64,000 bases of DNA from Nocardioides sp. Root140 (GTDB lineage Bacteria; Actinomycetota; Actinomycetes; Propionibacteriales; Nocardioidaceae), in assembly GCF_001426745.1 (NCBI RefSeq), contig NZ_LMFI01000017.1:62001-126000 (forward strand). The letters are read 5' to 3'. The first letter of the stretch is position 1; each line of letters begins with the position of its first letter. Below, piece after piece: positions 26,901 through 34,506 of the stretch. The notes below the pieces were generated by a model. That model was not told the DNA's origin, searched no databases, and saw only the letters and a program-made list of their open reading frames with translations. The position numbers and the translations under genes are program-made.

Positions 26901-27984
26901 CGACTGCCCGTGGCGACCCGCCGACCTGGCGCAGCGCGACGGCCGCATCATGCGGCAGGGCAACCTGAACGAGTCCGTCCGGGTGTACCGGTATGTCACC
27001 GAGTCGAGCTTCGACACCTACCTGTGGCAGACGGTGGAGCGGAAGGCGAAGTTCATCAACCAGCTGATGCGCGGCCGGCTGGATGTGCGCGAGATCGAGG
27101 ACATCGGCGACTCTGCCCTCTCCTACGCCGAGGTCAAAGCCCTCGCATCGGGTGACCCGCGGATCATGGAGCTGGCCAAGGCCGAGACGGACGCGACCAA
27201 GCTGGAACGCCTGGAGCGCGCCTGGGCGGCAGCCCAGCGCAGCCTCGCGGCGACGATCCGGGAGGCCAAGCCGCGGCTGGAGCGGCTGGCGACCGACCGC
27301 GAGCAGCTGATCGCGGCGATGCCGCTGCGCCGCGACACCGACGGGGATGCGTTCTCGATGCGGATCAACGGCGCGGCGTACGACAAGCGTGCCGATGCCG
27401 CCCCTGCGCTGCAGCGGGCCCTGCTAGCGGTGCAGCCGTACCAGCGCGACCCGCAACCGCTCGGCGACGTCGGCGGCCTACATCTGCAGGTGTCCGCGGA
27501 CTCGTGGATGGGCCAGCCCCGGTACGTCGTCTCGCTCGTCGAGGTACCGCGGGTGCACCTGCTCGTCGAGGCCGGCGACGTGCGTCAACCGAACATCGGG
27601 CTGGTGACGCGGGTCGAGAACCTCCCCCGTCGCCTGGAGCGGGTGCTCGACGACGTTGAGATGGACACCACCAAGATCAACCGCGAGGCAGAGAAGGCCC
27701 ACGCTGGCCTGGTCGATGTCTTCCCGCGTGCCGGCGAACTGGCCGAGGTGCGCGCGAATCGGGACCGGCTCTCGGCCGAGCTGGCCGCCGACAGCGCGGA
27801 GAAGGCCTCATGCGAGCAAGCCGCTGAGCAGCCCTCCGCGCCTAACGGATCCCAGCCCCACACGCCAACCACGGTGCCCGAGCCGGCTGGCCAGGCGGGG
27901 CGGCCCGCGATCGCGCCTCCACCCCCTCCCCCACGGCCGGACGAGGATCCGCGGCCGCCCGCCCCTGTGGGGTGGTCGCGATGA
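23944..27984 (+). CDS. DarB-like methyltransferase-helicase, C-terminal (SNF2-type helicase) half
   Basis: A 1,346-aa helicase half of the methylase-helicase split by the integrated element. Walker A is AHEVGAGKT (residues about 494-502) and the DEAH box is CVDEAHGYKN (about 653-662). The helicase C-lobe has STEKMGVGTNVQRR, DCPWRPADLAQRDGRIMRQG and the family tail ESSFDTYLWQTVERKAKFI. A long coiled region and Pro-rich C-terminus follow. ATG 23944 comes from the attR core and has no Shine-Dalgarno; it joins in frame to the half ending at 6081 when the insert is removed. Such proteins are thought to track along and methylate incoming DNA to block restriction. It may be poorly expressed here. 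Confidence 0.85.
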   Translation: MPVPHPRRGAGEEEPLVLPGAVVRAEGHISMGADGGWLHVRDGVPEPLEVPKSQAHELRMLTGLRDTVVTLLEAEATTPLPGDLPTVATLPKGPSAVGEERMTALRERLNRQYDAYVKRYGPINRVTSRNTGRIDPKTGEPVLAQVRPRQGGFRGDPHSPAVFALEHYDSATGAAHKADIFTERVVAPRVLRTRADSPADAVSLCLDTYGELRTSEVARLLGVDQTQAETELEAFAFVDPDTVKGTEDGWTAAWLPRADFLSGNVRARLTRVGEVLEQLVEGAAATGDEAAQPMVRRLQAAETALTEVLPEDLGPTEIVAQLGVPWVPAKTVEQFLRETLDDRTVEVEHPGGSVWSVRGNRRSVAARNTWGTERASAIDIVQACLEQRQIRVTDETPDGRRIPNETATFAAQEKAEELQERFATWLWEDPARCQHLVRAYNDKLNAIVLRSYDVDEDKHYPGMARVHEGRPLRLRPHQHAAVARMVARPSVLLAHEVGAGKTLAAVTGVSELRRLGLVRKPAVVVPNHMLEQFSREWLQAYPQARILTCGTEDLVKDKRQLFVARAATGEWDAVIMSRSAFEKIPVSTDTEEAYLDEQLTQLRMWLAASKSERGLSVKRLEGTLARAEERLKKLRDVARDPAITFEATGIDYLCVDEAHGYKNLRLASNIPGVAVDGSNRATDLDLKMSYLRGRHGRRVATFMTATPIANSVAEAYTMLRYLAPADLEAAGISDFDTWAATFGQVVTDLELSPSGTGFRMKARFAKFSNVPELLRLWHQVADVKTADDLNLPTPELKGGAPETVVVPPSQELVDFMALLAQRADAVSSRAVDPSEDNMLKISGHGRAAALDLRLVDHQLDGLAAFLDREPSKVDAVAERVAGIYHDHADIAFGNDPEPGALQLVFCDLGTPTGAGWNAYEELKAQLVARGVPAPKVRFMHEANNDRAKARLFEQARTGHVAVLIGSTEKMGVGTNVQRRAVALHHVDCPWRPADLAQRDGRIMRQGNLNESVRVYRYVTESSFDTYLWQTVERKAKFINQLMRGRLDVREIEDIGDSALSYAEVKALASGDPRIMELAKAETDATKLERLERAWAAAQRSLAATIREAKPRLERLATDREQLIAAMPLRRDTDGDAFSMRINGAAYDKRADAAPALQRALLAVQPYQRDPQPLGDVGGLHLQVSADSWMGQPRYVVSLVEVPRVHLLVEAGDVRQPNIGLVTRVENLPRRLERVLDDVEMDTTKINREAEKAHAGLVDVFPRAGELAEVRANRDRLSAELAADSAEKASCEQAAEQPSAPNGSQPHTPTTVPEPAGQAGRPAIAPPPPPPRPDEDPRPPAPVGWSR

Positions 27985-28142
27985 GCACGGCGCAGGTCCC
28001 ATGCCTCTCCACAAGCCGTTGCTGCGCGGCTGTTCTCCACCGGTTCGGGCGCGCCGGATGCGCCGTGCTGGCCGACTCTGCTCCACTGGTCAGCGGGGTC
28101 GAACCTGCGGCCGACCTCTCTCGAAAGGACCACGCCCGATGA
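27981..28142 (+). CDS. Possible small Cys-containing protein
   Basis: A 53-aa frame starting at ATG 27981, overlapping the helicase stop (ATGA) and itself ending in ATGA over the next start, an arrangement typical of translational coupling. It has CLSTSRCCAAVLHRF near its N-terminus. There is no family and no independent ribosome binding site, so it may be fortuitous. Confidence 0.35.
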   Translation: MSTAQVPCLSTSRCCAAVLHRFGRAGCAVLADSAPLVSGVEPAADLSRKDHAR

Positions 28143-28480
28143 CTAGTCCCGCCACCTATCGCACCAGTGAGGTGTACGACGCGACCCCGGACTTCGTCTA
28201 TGCGGTCTCGCTCCTCGCCGCGCTCGAGGACGCTACCGGGCAGGAGGGGCACGCCATGGTGTTGCCGTTCCTGGGCATGGCCCGTGCCGAGCTCACTGAC
28301 TTCGGGCAGCGGCGTCCGGCGCACTACGTTCCGGTGCAGATCGGCGACCTGCGATCCGGTCTGGCCGACCTCGAGCAGCGCCTCACCGCGCTCCTGGCGG
28401 ACTCGCAGGTGCTCCAGCACACCTTGCGCCTCGATTCAGCCCGCCGGCTGCTGCGCCGCGGCGTGGCCGCGGTCGCCTAA
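28139..28480 (+). CDS. Conserved hypothetical protein
   Basis: A 113-aa mostly helical protein (DFVYAVSLLAALEDATGQEG, then DLRSGLADLEQRLTALLADS). ATG 28139 has GAAAGGA about 9 nt upstream. It follows the helicase gene in the same direction and probably forms part of its operon. No domain recognised, no membrane segment. Confidence 0.65.
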   Translation: MTSPATYRTSEVYDATPDFVYAVSLLAALEDATGQEGHAMVLPFLGMARAELTDFGQRRPAHYVPVQIGDLRSGLADLEQRLTALLADSQVLQHTLRLDSARRLLRRGVAAVA

Positions 28481-28486
28481 CTGCGA

Positions 28487-28523
28487 TGTCCGATCCGGCG
28501 AGTCGGCGGTTGCTTCTCCAGGC
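28487..28523 (+). promoter_or_regulatory. Dispersed leader/promoter element, copy 4
   Basis: TGTCCGATC at 28487 and GCTTCTCC at 28512, 25 nt apart; ATG 28524 is exactly 37 nt from the first T. TCGCC upstream can pair with GGCGA downstream of the first box. No Shine-Dalgarno before the start. Confidence 0.75.
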
Positions 28524-29003
28524 ATGACGAACCCGCTGCCTCGCGATGCGACCTGGACCGACTACGTCAACGCCCACGGTGGACCCGAGGCGTCAGGCTG
28601 GTGGGTCACCCTTGCGCTGGTACGCCGACTCGGCGCGCCCGCGCCCGGAGGTCGGCGGCCCCTACCCCACTCACAAGCAGGCCGTGGCTGCGATGCAGGA
28701 CTCGCTGCTCATCGACGGCTTCGCCGAGGACACCAACCGCAACGAGTGGCTCGACGACGTATACGTGGACCCTGATCCTGCCTCGATCGCCCGCATGTGC
28801 GCCGACTACCGATCCCGGGTCACTCTGATCGACCCGGCGACCCGAGCCATTTCGGAGGCCCCAACCCTGAACCCACGGTCACCGCTCGCAGCGGGAGGTT
28901 GCAGGCCGGCGCACTGCACATCCCCGGCTCGGACGAGAGCCGCCCGGCCACTGGAGAGGTCACGGAGCCGGCCGACCGCTCCCCCAGTTCACAGGGCATG
29001 TAG
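28524..29003 (+). pseudogene. Hypothetical protein with two compensating frame changes
   Basis: ATG 28524, directly after leader copy 4, starts MTNPLPRDATWTDYVNAHGG. Protein-like sequence then moves to the next frame near 28610 (LRWYADSARPRPEVGGPYPT, HKQAVAAMQDSLLIDGFAED) and back near 28840 to the first frame (GRLQAGALHIPGSDESRP), stopping at TAG 29001-29003. Each frame alone is poor elsewhere. The intact product would be about 160 aa. Two single-base indels are implied, either mutations or assembly errors. No family recognised. Confidence 0.5.
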
Positions 29004-29027
29004 TCGCCCCTTCTCCACAAGCATTTC

Positions 29028-29073
29028 CCGCCGCGGTGTCCGATCTGGCACCGCGGCGGTTGCTTCTCCGGGC
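29028..29073 (+). promoter_or_regulatory. Dispersed leader/promoter element, copy 5, with 11-bp hairpin
   Basis: TGTCCGAT at 29037 and GCTTCTCC at 29062, 25 nt apart; ATG 29074 is 37 nt from the first T. CCGCCGCGGTG (29028-29038) pairs perfectly with CACCGCGGCGG (29049-29059), leaving TCCGATCTGG as the loop. This is the clearest hairpin of the set. Confidence 0.8.
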
Positions 29074-29112
29074 ATGGCAACGACTTGTCCTCACCAGCGA
29101 CCGGCCGGTTAA
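29074..29112 (+). CDS. 12-codon upstream ORF
   Basis: The ATG placed by leader copy 5 opens a frame of only 12 codons, MATTCPHQRPAG, ending at TAA 29110-29112, six bases before ATG 29118 of the next gene. It may be a leader peptide coupled to the main gene, or the start of a gene whose frame has shifted. Confidence 0.4.
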   Translation: MATTCPHQRPAG

Positions 29113-29117
29113 CCGCG

Positions 29118-30527
29118 ATGACGGTCTCCACGTACGCCGAGCACGCCGAGCACGCCGCCCAGGCACTCAACGCCCTGATCCGTAACGACGTGATCCCGGC
29201 CGACGAGCACGCGGTCGACCAGCTACTGCACTGTCGGGAGGCTGTGGTCGACGCGCTGCGTCAGCGGCTCTACGACGTCGGCCAGGACAGCTGGTACCCG
29301 CCGCCGGACCATCTGCCGGCCCGTACGCCGAAGCCGATGCTGGCCGGACTGGACGAGAAGCTCGCGAGCCTGGTGGACAACATCGCCTTCGCACTGCCCA
29401 CGTTGATGCTCGACGAGCGCCGTCCCCACGCGGACTACCTCACACCCGCCTCGGAGGACCCGACGGTCGAGTCGTGGCGGACGGCCGCGATCGAGCTGTT
29501 GTCGGCCTCCCACGCACTGTCGGCGGCCGAGGAACAGCCGTGGCGCACCGATCCGGGCGCCGGCTGGTGGGTGATGCGCGACGTGGCGGTGGCCCTGGAG
29601 GCGGTCCTGGTGCTGGACTCCCGCCTCGACGAGGTCGGGCTGCTGGCAGAGCATCAGCGACCGGAGTTCGCGATGGGCCTGGACGAGAAGCGCATGGTGC
29701 TCTCCCAGACCGCACGGGTGGCGACCTGGCACGCCACGAGCGCGAGCCCCGAAGAGGCCACACCGCGGCTGCGGCAGGCGGTTCCGTCGACCGTCGTTGA
29801 GCCGGTGTCGCTGGTCTCCACGCCGGACGACCTCGCGGCCGCGCAGCGGCGGCTCGCCCGGTTCCTGCGCCCGATGCACGCCTCGGACGCGTTCTACGCC
29901 GATGAGCCGGAGATCACCGCCGACTCAGCACGGCAGGTCACGGCCAGCCAGCTCCATCTGTGCCGGGTGTTCGCGGAGGCCGCCGGTCAGTCAGCCAAGA
30001 CCAGGATGTTCGCGGCGTTCTTCACCGAACGTGCCGAGGTGCTGGAGTCGTTGCAGCCCCAGATCAGCCACCTCTCCGACGTCAAGGCCGACCAGGAGCC
30101 GAACATGCGGCGTTTCTGGCAGCAGAGCGAGCTCACCACCGCGGTGGCCCGGATGGAGGACCACGGCGTGCCGATCAGGCTGCAGCCCACGCAGATGGTC
30201 GAGCTGGCCAAGGCAACCCACGAGGCGACCCACAACCTGGGCAAGGCTCTGCGCCGCGAACTGTTGCGGGGCAACAGCAACCTGATCGACGCCAACCCGC
30301 GCCACCGCGAGGGCCCGGTCCGGGTCGGACGCCGGTCGCGACTCGAGACCACGCTCACCGACCTGGTCAGCATGCCCGCCCCCAGCGAGCCAGTGGCCCG
30401 GTTCAGCAACCCGCTCCAGCGGGCGGCCCTCCAACAGACCTTGAACCTGACCCCCACCTCGTCGCCGGGAACCCCGACGCCGTTCCCCGCCGCGCGCAGC
30501 GCCACCTACGGAGGTCCGGCGTTCTGA
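29118..30527 (+). CDS. Large conserved hypothetical protein
   Basis: A 469-aa soluble, largely helical protein. It starts MTVSTYAEHAEHAAQALNAL and has repeated hydrophobic/charged helices, with FFTERAEVLESLQPQISHLS near residue 300. The C-terminus is Pro/Thr-rich. No domain recognised. ATG 29118 is chosen; TTG 29085 in the same frame is possible. It lies after leader copy 5 and a short upstream ORF, so it belongs to the group of genes controlled by the dispersed element. Confidence 0.7.
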   Translation: MTVSTYAEHAEHAAQALNALIRNDVIPADEHAVDQLLHCREAVVDALRQRLYDVGQDSWYPPPDHLPARTPKPMLAGLDEKLASLVDNIAFALPTLMLDERRPHADYLTPASEDPTVESWRTAAIELLSASHALSAAEEQPWRTDPGAGWWVMRDVAVALEAVLVLDSRLDEVGLLAEHQRPEFAMGLDEKRMVLSQTARVATWHATSASPEEATPRLRQAVPSTVVEPVSLVSTPDDLAAAQRRLARFLRPMHASDAFYADEPEITADSARQVTASQLHLCRVFAEAAGQSAKTRMFAAFFTERAEVLESLQPQISHLSDVKADQEPNMRRFWQQSELTTAVARMEDHGVPIRLQPTQMVELAKATHEATHNLGKALRRELLRGNSNLIDANPRHREGPVRVGRRSRLETTLTDLVSMPAPSEPVARFSNPLQRAALQQTLNLTPTSSPGTPTPFPAARSATYGGPAF

Positions 30528-30673
30528 CAACTCAACAGCTTGCCCCGGCCCCGTCAACGCGGTCAGCCATCCACGAAGGGCACCCACAATCCCCGCCCAT
30601 CTTTCGGGGAGGTGTACCTGCGGGGCTGGGGCACACACAACGACACCAGTAGTTGAGACCGAAGGAGTTCCCG
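30528..30673. other. Intergenic spacer with hairpin
   Basis: CCCCG-cccatctt-TCGGGG near 30593-30611 could form a weak terminator or regulatory hairpin. Nothing else seen. Confidence 0.3.
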
Positions 30674-31216
30674 ATGACCCAGCAGGAGTCCCGGTTCACT
30701 GACCCCGACACCGCAGTCGACCACGTACGTCGCGTCGCCCGGGAGACTGCAACAGCGTTGGGTCACCGTGCGGCCGCGTTCGCGGTGATGGACCTGCGTC
30801 GGGAGTACCGGATCATGCCGTTGCGGCAGAAGGAGGCGCCTCCCGACCGGCTCGCGACTTGGCAGGCGGTGCGGATGGAGACTAGGTCGCTGGTGCCTAT
30901 GGCGATGGGCGGCTCGACGGACCGGGCGCTGTTCGACGAGCGGGTAGCGACGCCGGCGGGCCAGCCGCTCCCCCAACAGCCGGGTTTGGGCGCCCGACCC
31001 TTAGCTGGCCCTGCAGGCGGCTGCGCTGCGCGCACCGGCGCACGCGTCACCGCCTCACCGGCCGGTCCGCTCGCCGGGTCCCGACATGGACAGGACTCCG
31101 CCGGCCTCACAGATGACACGCAATTCACAACATCGACCACCCCTTCCCGCAACCACAAGTCCCTCCACTCCCCCGGCGGCTCACTCCCCCGATCACCCGT
31201 GTCGTTCAGCAGCTGA
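30674..31216 (+). CDS. Hypothetical protein
   Basis: A 180-aa frame with AAGGAG 9 nt before ATG 30674. The first 90 residues look protein-like (DPDTAVDHVRRVARETATAL, AFAVMDLRREYRIMPLRQ). The rest is low-complexity Pro/Ser/Ala sequence and may be read-through from a lost stop or frameshift. No family recognised. Confidence 0.5.
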   Translation: MTQQESRFTDPDTAVDHVRRVARETATALGHRAAAFAVMDLRREYRIMPLRQKEAPPDRLATWQAVRMETRSLVPMAMGGSTDRALFDERVATPAGQPLPQQPGLGARPLAGPAGGCAARTGARVTASPAGPLAGSRHGQDSAGLTDDTQFTTSTTPSRNHKSLHSPGGSLPRSPVSFSS

Positions 31217-31390
31217 TCGCAGGCTCATCGGCTCGTCCTGCAACTCGTGGGTGATGCCACGCACCACAGGCCTCATCAGACGCTCTAGAACCCGCCTCTG
31301 AGCGCCGAACAGACCCACGGCGGGCAAGACCACGCCTCACGAGGCCAACGGCTGAGAGCGCCCATCCCGCCTTCAGCGTTACTGCGCAGC

Positions 31391-31760
31391 GCTGCCGCAT
31401 AGCCCCACCGCCTAGCGCTAACGCGGCCCACTACCGCACGCCACTACCGCGCCGCGTTGGTGTATGACACGACCGCGCCGCGTCGGTGGGATGCGGTGCC
31501 GCCGCCAACCCGCGTGCTCACCATCGCGAAGCGGTCATGCGGCACGGTGGTTCGTCGCGGTGGTCTGTCGCGGTGGTTGGGCGCGGTGCTGGCCCGCGTT
31601 GCCGTGTGCAGTCGTGCGGGGCGGTGCTGCGTAGGCGTAGTGCGTGGCGCTGCCGCTGCGCGGGGCCGCGCGGCTATAGCGCGGTGCGATGGTGGACGCA
31701 CTACCGCACCGCGCTACCGCGTGTCGCTACTGCTCTGCGGTGGTGCGCTGGGGGATGATC
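31391..31760. repeat. Repeat-rich, centromere-like region before parA
   Basis: About 370 bp crowded with short related repeats. CTACCGC occurs at 31431, 31444, 31701 and 31714, and many GCGGTGG/GCGGTGC/GCGCGGT units occur between. Frames across it are Arg/Gly/Val-rich and not protein-like. Its position directly upstream of a ParA and a ribbon-helix-helix protein suggests a partition site and the operator of the par operon. Inference. Confidence 0.5.
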
Positions 31761-31808
31761 GGTCTCGTTCCTGGTCCCTGGACTTCGCACAGAAAGGGCT
31801 CTTCCCCG

Positions 31809-32756
31809 ATGGCCTTGACCCAAGATGTGCTCAGCAGAGTCATCGCGTTCGCCAACGGCAAGGGTGGCGTCGGCAAGACGTCGACGTCGGCCAACTTCGC
31901 CGGCCTGAGCGCGGCGGCGGGCTGGCGCACCCTGTTCATCGAGTTCGACGCTCAGGGGGATGCCGGCGACGATCTGGGCTACAAGCACAGCCCGGACAAC
32001 GACCGCGGCGCCCACATGCTCGGCGTCCTCGACGATCACCAGCCTCTGAAGCCGGTGCTGCGCGAGGTCCGTCAGAATCTCGACGTCATTCCGATGGGCC
32101 GCGACGCGCTGAAGGACATCGAGGATGTTCTGTGGGGCAAGGAGCGGCGAGGCACCGAGTATCGGCTGATGTTGGCCGAGGCGCTGGCGCCGTTGGCGCG
32201 TGAGTACGACCTGATCGTGATCGACACGCCTCCGACCCGGCCGATCGTCCTGCAGCTGGTCCTTGGCGCCACGAGGTGGGTCGTGGTCCCCACGAAGAGC
32301 GACCGGTCCAGCATCGGCAACCTGGCGGAACTGGCCGCCGAGCTCACCGAGGTGCGCCAGGCAAACCCACACGTCGAGGTGCTCGGGGTGGTTCCTTTCG
32401 ACTTCGACACGAGCGGCGCACGCATTCGCCGCAACGCCGTCGAGGACATCAACGCGGTTCTTGATGGAGCCTCGAGCTTGTTCCTGGACCACGACGGCGA
32501 GGTCATCACGATTCGCCATTCCAGCGCGGCGGTCGACGCACGCAACGCCGGCAAGTTGGTACACGAGCTCGCGGAGATCGCGAAGGAGGAAGAAGCCGGC
32601 GAACCGTGGTGGAAGGCGCTTCGGGAGGGCCGCCGGCCCGAGCGCATCCCGGGCAGCGTCGGCGGCCTCGCCGATGACCATCTGCTGCTGACCAACGCGA
32701 TCTTGACTCGGATCGACAAGCTCGAGTCGGCGAACCGCGAGGAGGTCAGCGCATGA
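31809..32756 (+). CDS. parA: ParA-type partition ATPase
   Basis: A 315-aa deviant-Walker ATPase. GKGGVGKTSTSANF (residues 16-29) is the ParA P-loop with both lysines; FIEFDAQG is the A' motif and LIVIDTPPT the Walker B. There is no N-terminal DNA-binding domain, so it is of the short (type Ib-like) class. The C-terminal 60 residues extend beyond the usual fold. AGAAAGGG precedes ATG 31809. It overlaps the next gene by 4 nt and follows a repeat-rich region, together a parABS-like cassette that would segregate the replicon. Confidence 0.88.
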   Translation: MALTQDVLSRVIAFANGKGGVGKTSTSANFAGLSAAAGWRTLFIEFDAQGDAGDDLGYKHSPDNDRGAHMLGVLDDHQPLKPVLREVRQNLDVIPMGRDALKDIEDVLWGKERRGTEYRLMLAEALAPLAREYDLIVIDTPPTRPIVLQLVLGATRWVVVPTKSDRSSIGNLAELAAELTEVRQANPHVEVLGVVPFDFDTSGARIRRNAVEDINAVLDGASSLFLDHDGEVITIRHSSAAVDARNAGKLVHELAEIAKEEEAGEPWWKALREGRRPERIPGSVGGLADDHLLLTNAILTRIDKLESANREEVSA

Positions 32757-33370
32757 CCACCCGCCGCGAACCCATGTCCCCGATCGCAGGCTTGAAGAAG
32801 CCCACGGACCTTCCTTCTCCGAGCGCCCGGCCGCGTACCTTGACGCCGGTACCTGCGCCGAGCCCGGACCCGGTCGAGGAGCAGCCGGTCGATCTCGCCG
32901 CGAGCCCGGCGCCGGCGAAGGAGGCCTTTGGGGACACGGCGAAGGCTGAGCCATCGTCCAAGTCGGCCGGTCGGCCGCGGAAGTCGCGCACCGAGAAGGC
33001 GACCGCTACGGCACGCAGTGCGAGTGCGGACACGATGCGGCCGGTGTCGGTGTCGGTGCCACTGACCATGGGGGAGGCGTGGAGAGACCGGGCGAAGCGG
33101 GACCGCACCTCGCAGGTCGATGTGCTGCTCGACGCGCTCGTGGCCCATCAGGACGAGTTGACGGACCTGGTGGCGGCGCGGAGCGAGAAGCCGACGGTGA
33201 GCGACGGCCTGTTCGACCGGACCCCGGGGGCGAAGGGGGAGCGGTTCGTCGGTGTCTCGCTGCGGATCAAGGCGGGCAACCTCGAGGTGATCGATCAGCT
33301 GGCCGACAAGCATGGCGCCGAGTCGCGGTCGCAACTGGTGGCCGCGGCTCTGTCGGCGTACCTCAGCTGA
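32753..33370 (+). CDS. ParB-like centromere-binding protein with two ribbon-helix-helix repeats
   Basis: A 205-aa protein with a disordered, charged N-terminal 95 residues, then two similar ribbon-helix-helix units: RPVSVSVPLTMGEAWRDRAK (about 98-117) and ERFVGVSLRIKAGNLEVIDQ (about 160-179), each followed by a helix like SQVDVLLDALV or SQLVAAALSAYL. A single chain with two such units could act as a pseudo-dimer on DNA. Its ATG overlaps the parA stop. By position it is the centromere-binding partner; the disordered arm may stimulate the ParA ATPase. It is unrelated in sequence to HTH-type ParB. Confidence 0.65.
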   Translation: MTTRREPMSPIAGLKKPTDLPSPSARPRTLTPVPAPSPDPVEEQPVDLAASPAPAKEAFGDTAKAEPSSKSAGRPRKSRTEKATATARSASADTMRPVSVSVPLTMGEAWRDRAKRDRTSQVDVLLDALVAHQDELTDLVAARSEKPTVSDGLFDRTPGAKGERFVGVSLRIKAGNLEVIDQLADKHGAESRSQLVAAALSAYLS

Positions 33371-33392
33371 ACATTGAAGGGGGAGTGCACGG

Positions 33393-34208
33393 GTGAGCGC
33401 ACGAGTCGACGAGGTGACGACGCGGTCCAGCCGTGCGCGGCGACCCTTTGGCAAGCCGTGTCGGTCCTGCGGGTCGACCAGCACCTGGGTCGAGTGGCGA
33501 CGCGAGGTTGACGGCTCCCGGCCCGGTGGAGCGGGGGAGTGGCCGTACGCCGTATGCCAGACCTGCGGTCACGTCGCCAAGGGACGGCTCACGCAGTCTC
33601 GGCCCCCGGAGCAGCCTGCGGCGGCAACACCGTCGGCGGAGGCGGCGCCATCGGCTGAAGCGGACACCGACGACCAGGTGGTGGCCGGCGACGGGCGGCG
33701 GGGGAGGCCGCAGCGCCCGAAGGCAAGTGACGAGCGGGTCGAGGAGCTGCTGCAGGCGGCCGGATACAACCGGGCGATCACTCCGGAGGTCCTCGAGGCG
33801 CATCGCTGGTTCGCGACGCATGCCGGGAAGCCGGGGCTGCCACGGTGGAAGGCCGCGGTGGCGCTGCTGAACGGCGCTCAGGGCCGCGGCGAAGTGCCGC
33901 ACGTGCGGGAGATCTATGGCGAGGAAAAGCGCCGTCGCGAGGCGAAGCGGGCACGCGCGGCCGCGATGCGCAAGCAGGCGGGTGCGCTCGCTGACGACCA
34001 CGCGGAACCGGCTCGGGAGCACGTAGCGCGGGTGTGGGCCGAGACGGGAGCGGGGCCGACCTGGCGCGAGTTGGCCTCGGCGCTCGGCGTACAGGGGCCA
34101 CTTGCGTCGGCGATGATCGACATGCTGCACCGCCGCGGTGTGCTCGCGTCGACGAAGGAGCCCCGCTCTCTCGCGGTGACCCCGGACTGGACGCCGACGC
34201 CATCGTGA
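33393..34208 (+). CDS. Zinc-ribbon / winged-helix DNA-binding protein
   Basis: A 271-aa protein. CRSCGST (residues about 23-29) and CQTCGH (about 54-59) form a CxxC...CxxC zinc ribbon. An acidic Ala/Pro linker follows, then a helical basic part (REIYGEEKRRREAKRARAAA), and the C-terminal GPTWRELASALGVQG...MIDMLHRRGVLAST looks like a winged helix. GTG 33393 is 22 nt after the previous stop, so it may belong to the par operon. Probably a plasmid regulator or replication accessory factor; family not recognised. Confidence 0.65.
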   Translation: MSARVDEVTTRSSRARRPFGKPCRSCGSTSTWVEWRREVDGSRPGGAGEWPYAVCQTCGHVAKGRLTQSRPPEQPAAATPSAEAAPSAEADTDDQVVAGDGRRGRPQRPKASDERVEELLQAAGYNRAITPEVLEAHRWFATHAGKPGLPRWKAAVALLNGAQGRGEVPHVREIYGEEKRRREAKRARAAAMRKQAGALADDHAEPAREHVARVWAETGAGPTWRELASALGVQGPLASAMIDMLHRRGVLASTKEPRSLAVTPDWTPTPS

Positions 34209-34506
34209 CTGGCGGTGTGTCGACGCATAGGTGCGTATAGGTCCGGGCGAGTTATACACACCCTGAGTCGGCGATCTGCTGCGTTCGTCCACCGTGGTGG
34301 TGGACGAACGGGGTGGCACCCAGGGTCGGTCGGTGCCGGAAGGCAGGATGACCCCACCATGAACGCACGTGACATCGAGGTCGACGGGTCTACCAGGGTT
34401 CGACTCGTGCAGCAGCATGCTGGGGCCTCTCGACGACCAAGTGTCGGTGCCTGCGGGCAGATTGTTGCCCCGCCGAGGCAAGAGTCGTCGACGACCGGAG
34501 TGAGTC
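34209..34506. terminator. Spacer with a 12-bp perfect hairpin
   Basis: CGTTCGTCCACC (34282-34293) and GGTGGACGAACG (34299-34310) form a perfect 12-bp stem with a 5-nt loop, followed by GGGG. With no T-run it is either a GC-type terminator after the par operon or a protein-binding dyad. A smaller GGCACC...GGTGCC hairpin follows. Confidence 0.5.

Noticed and set aside
31457..32203. Plus-strand frame overlapping the repeat region and parA
   Set aside because: It runs in a different frame from ParA and through short-repeat DNA; Arg/Gly-rich shadow.
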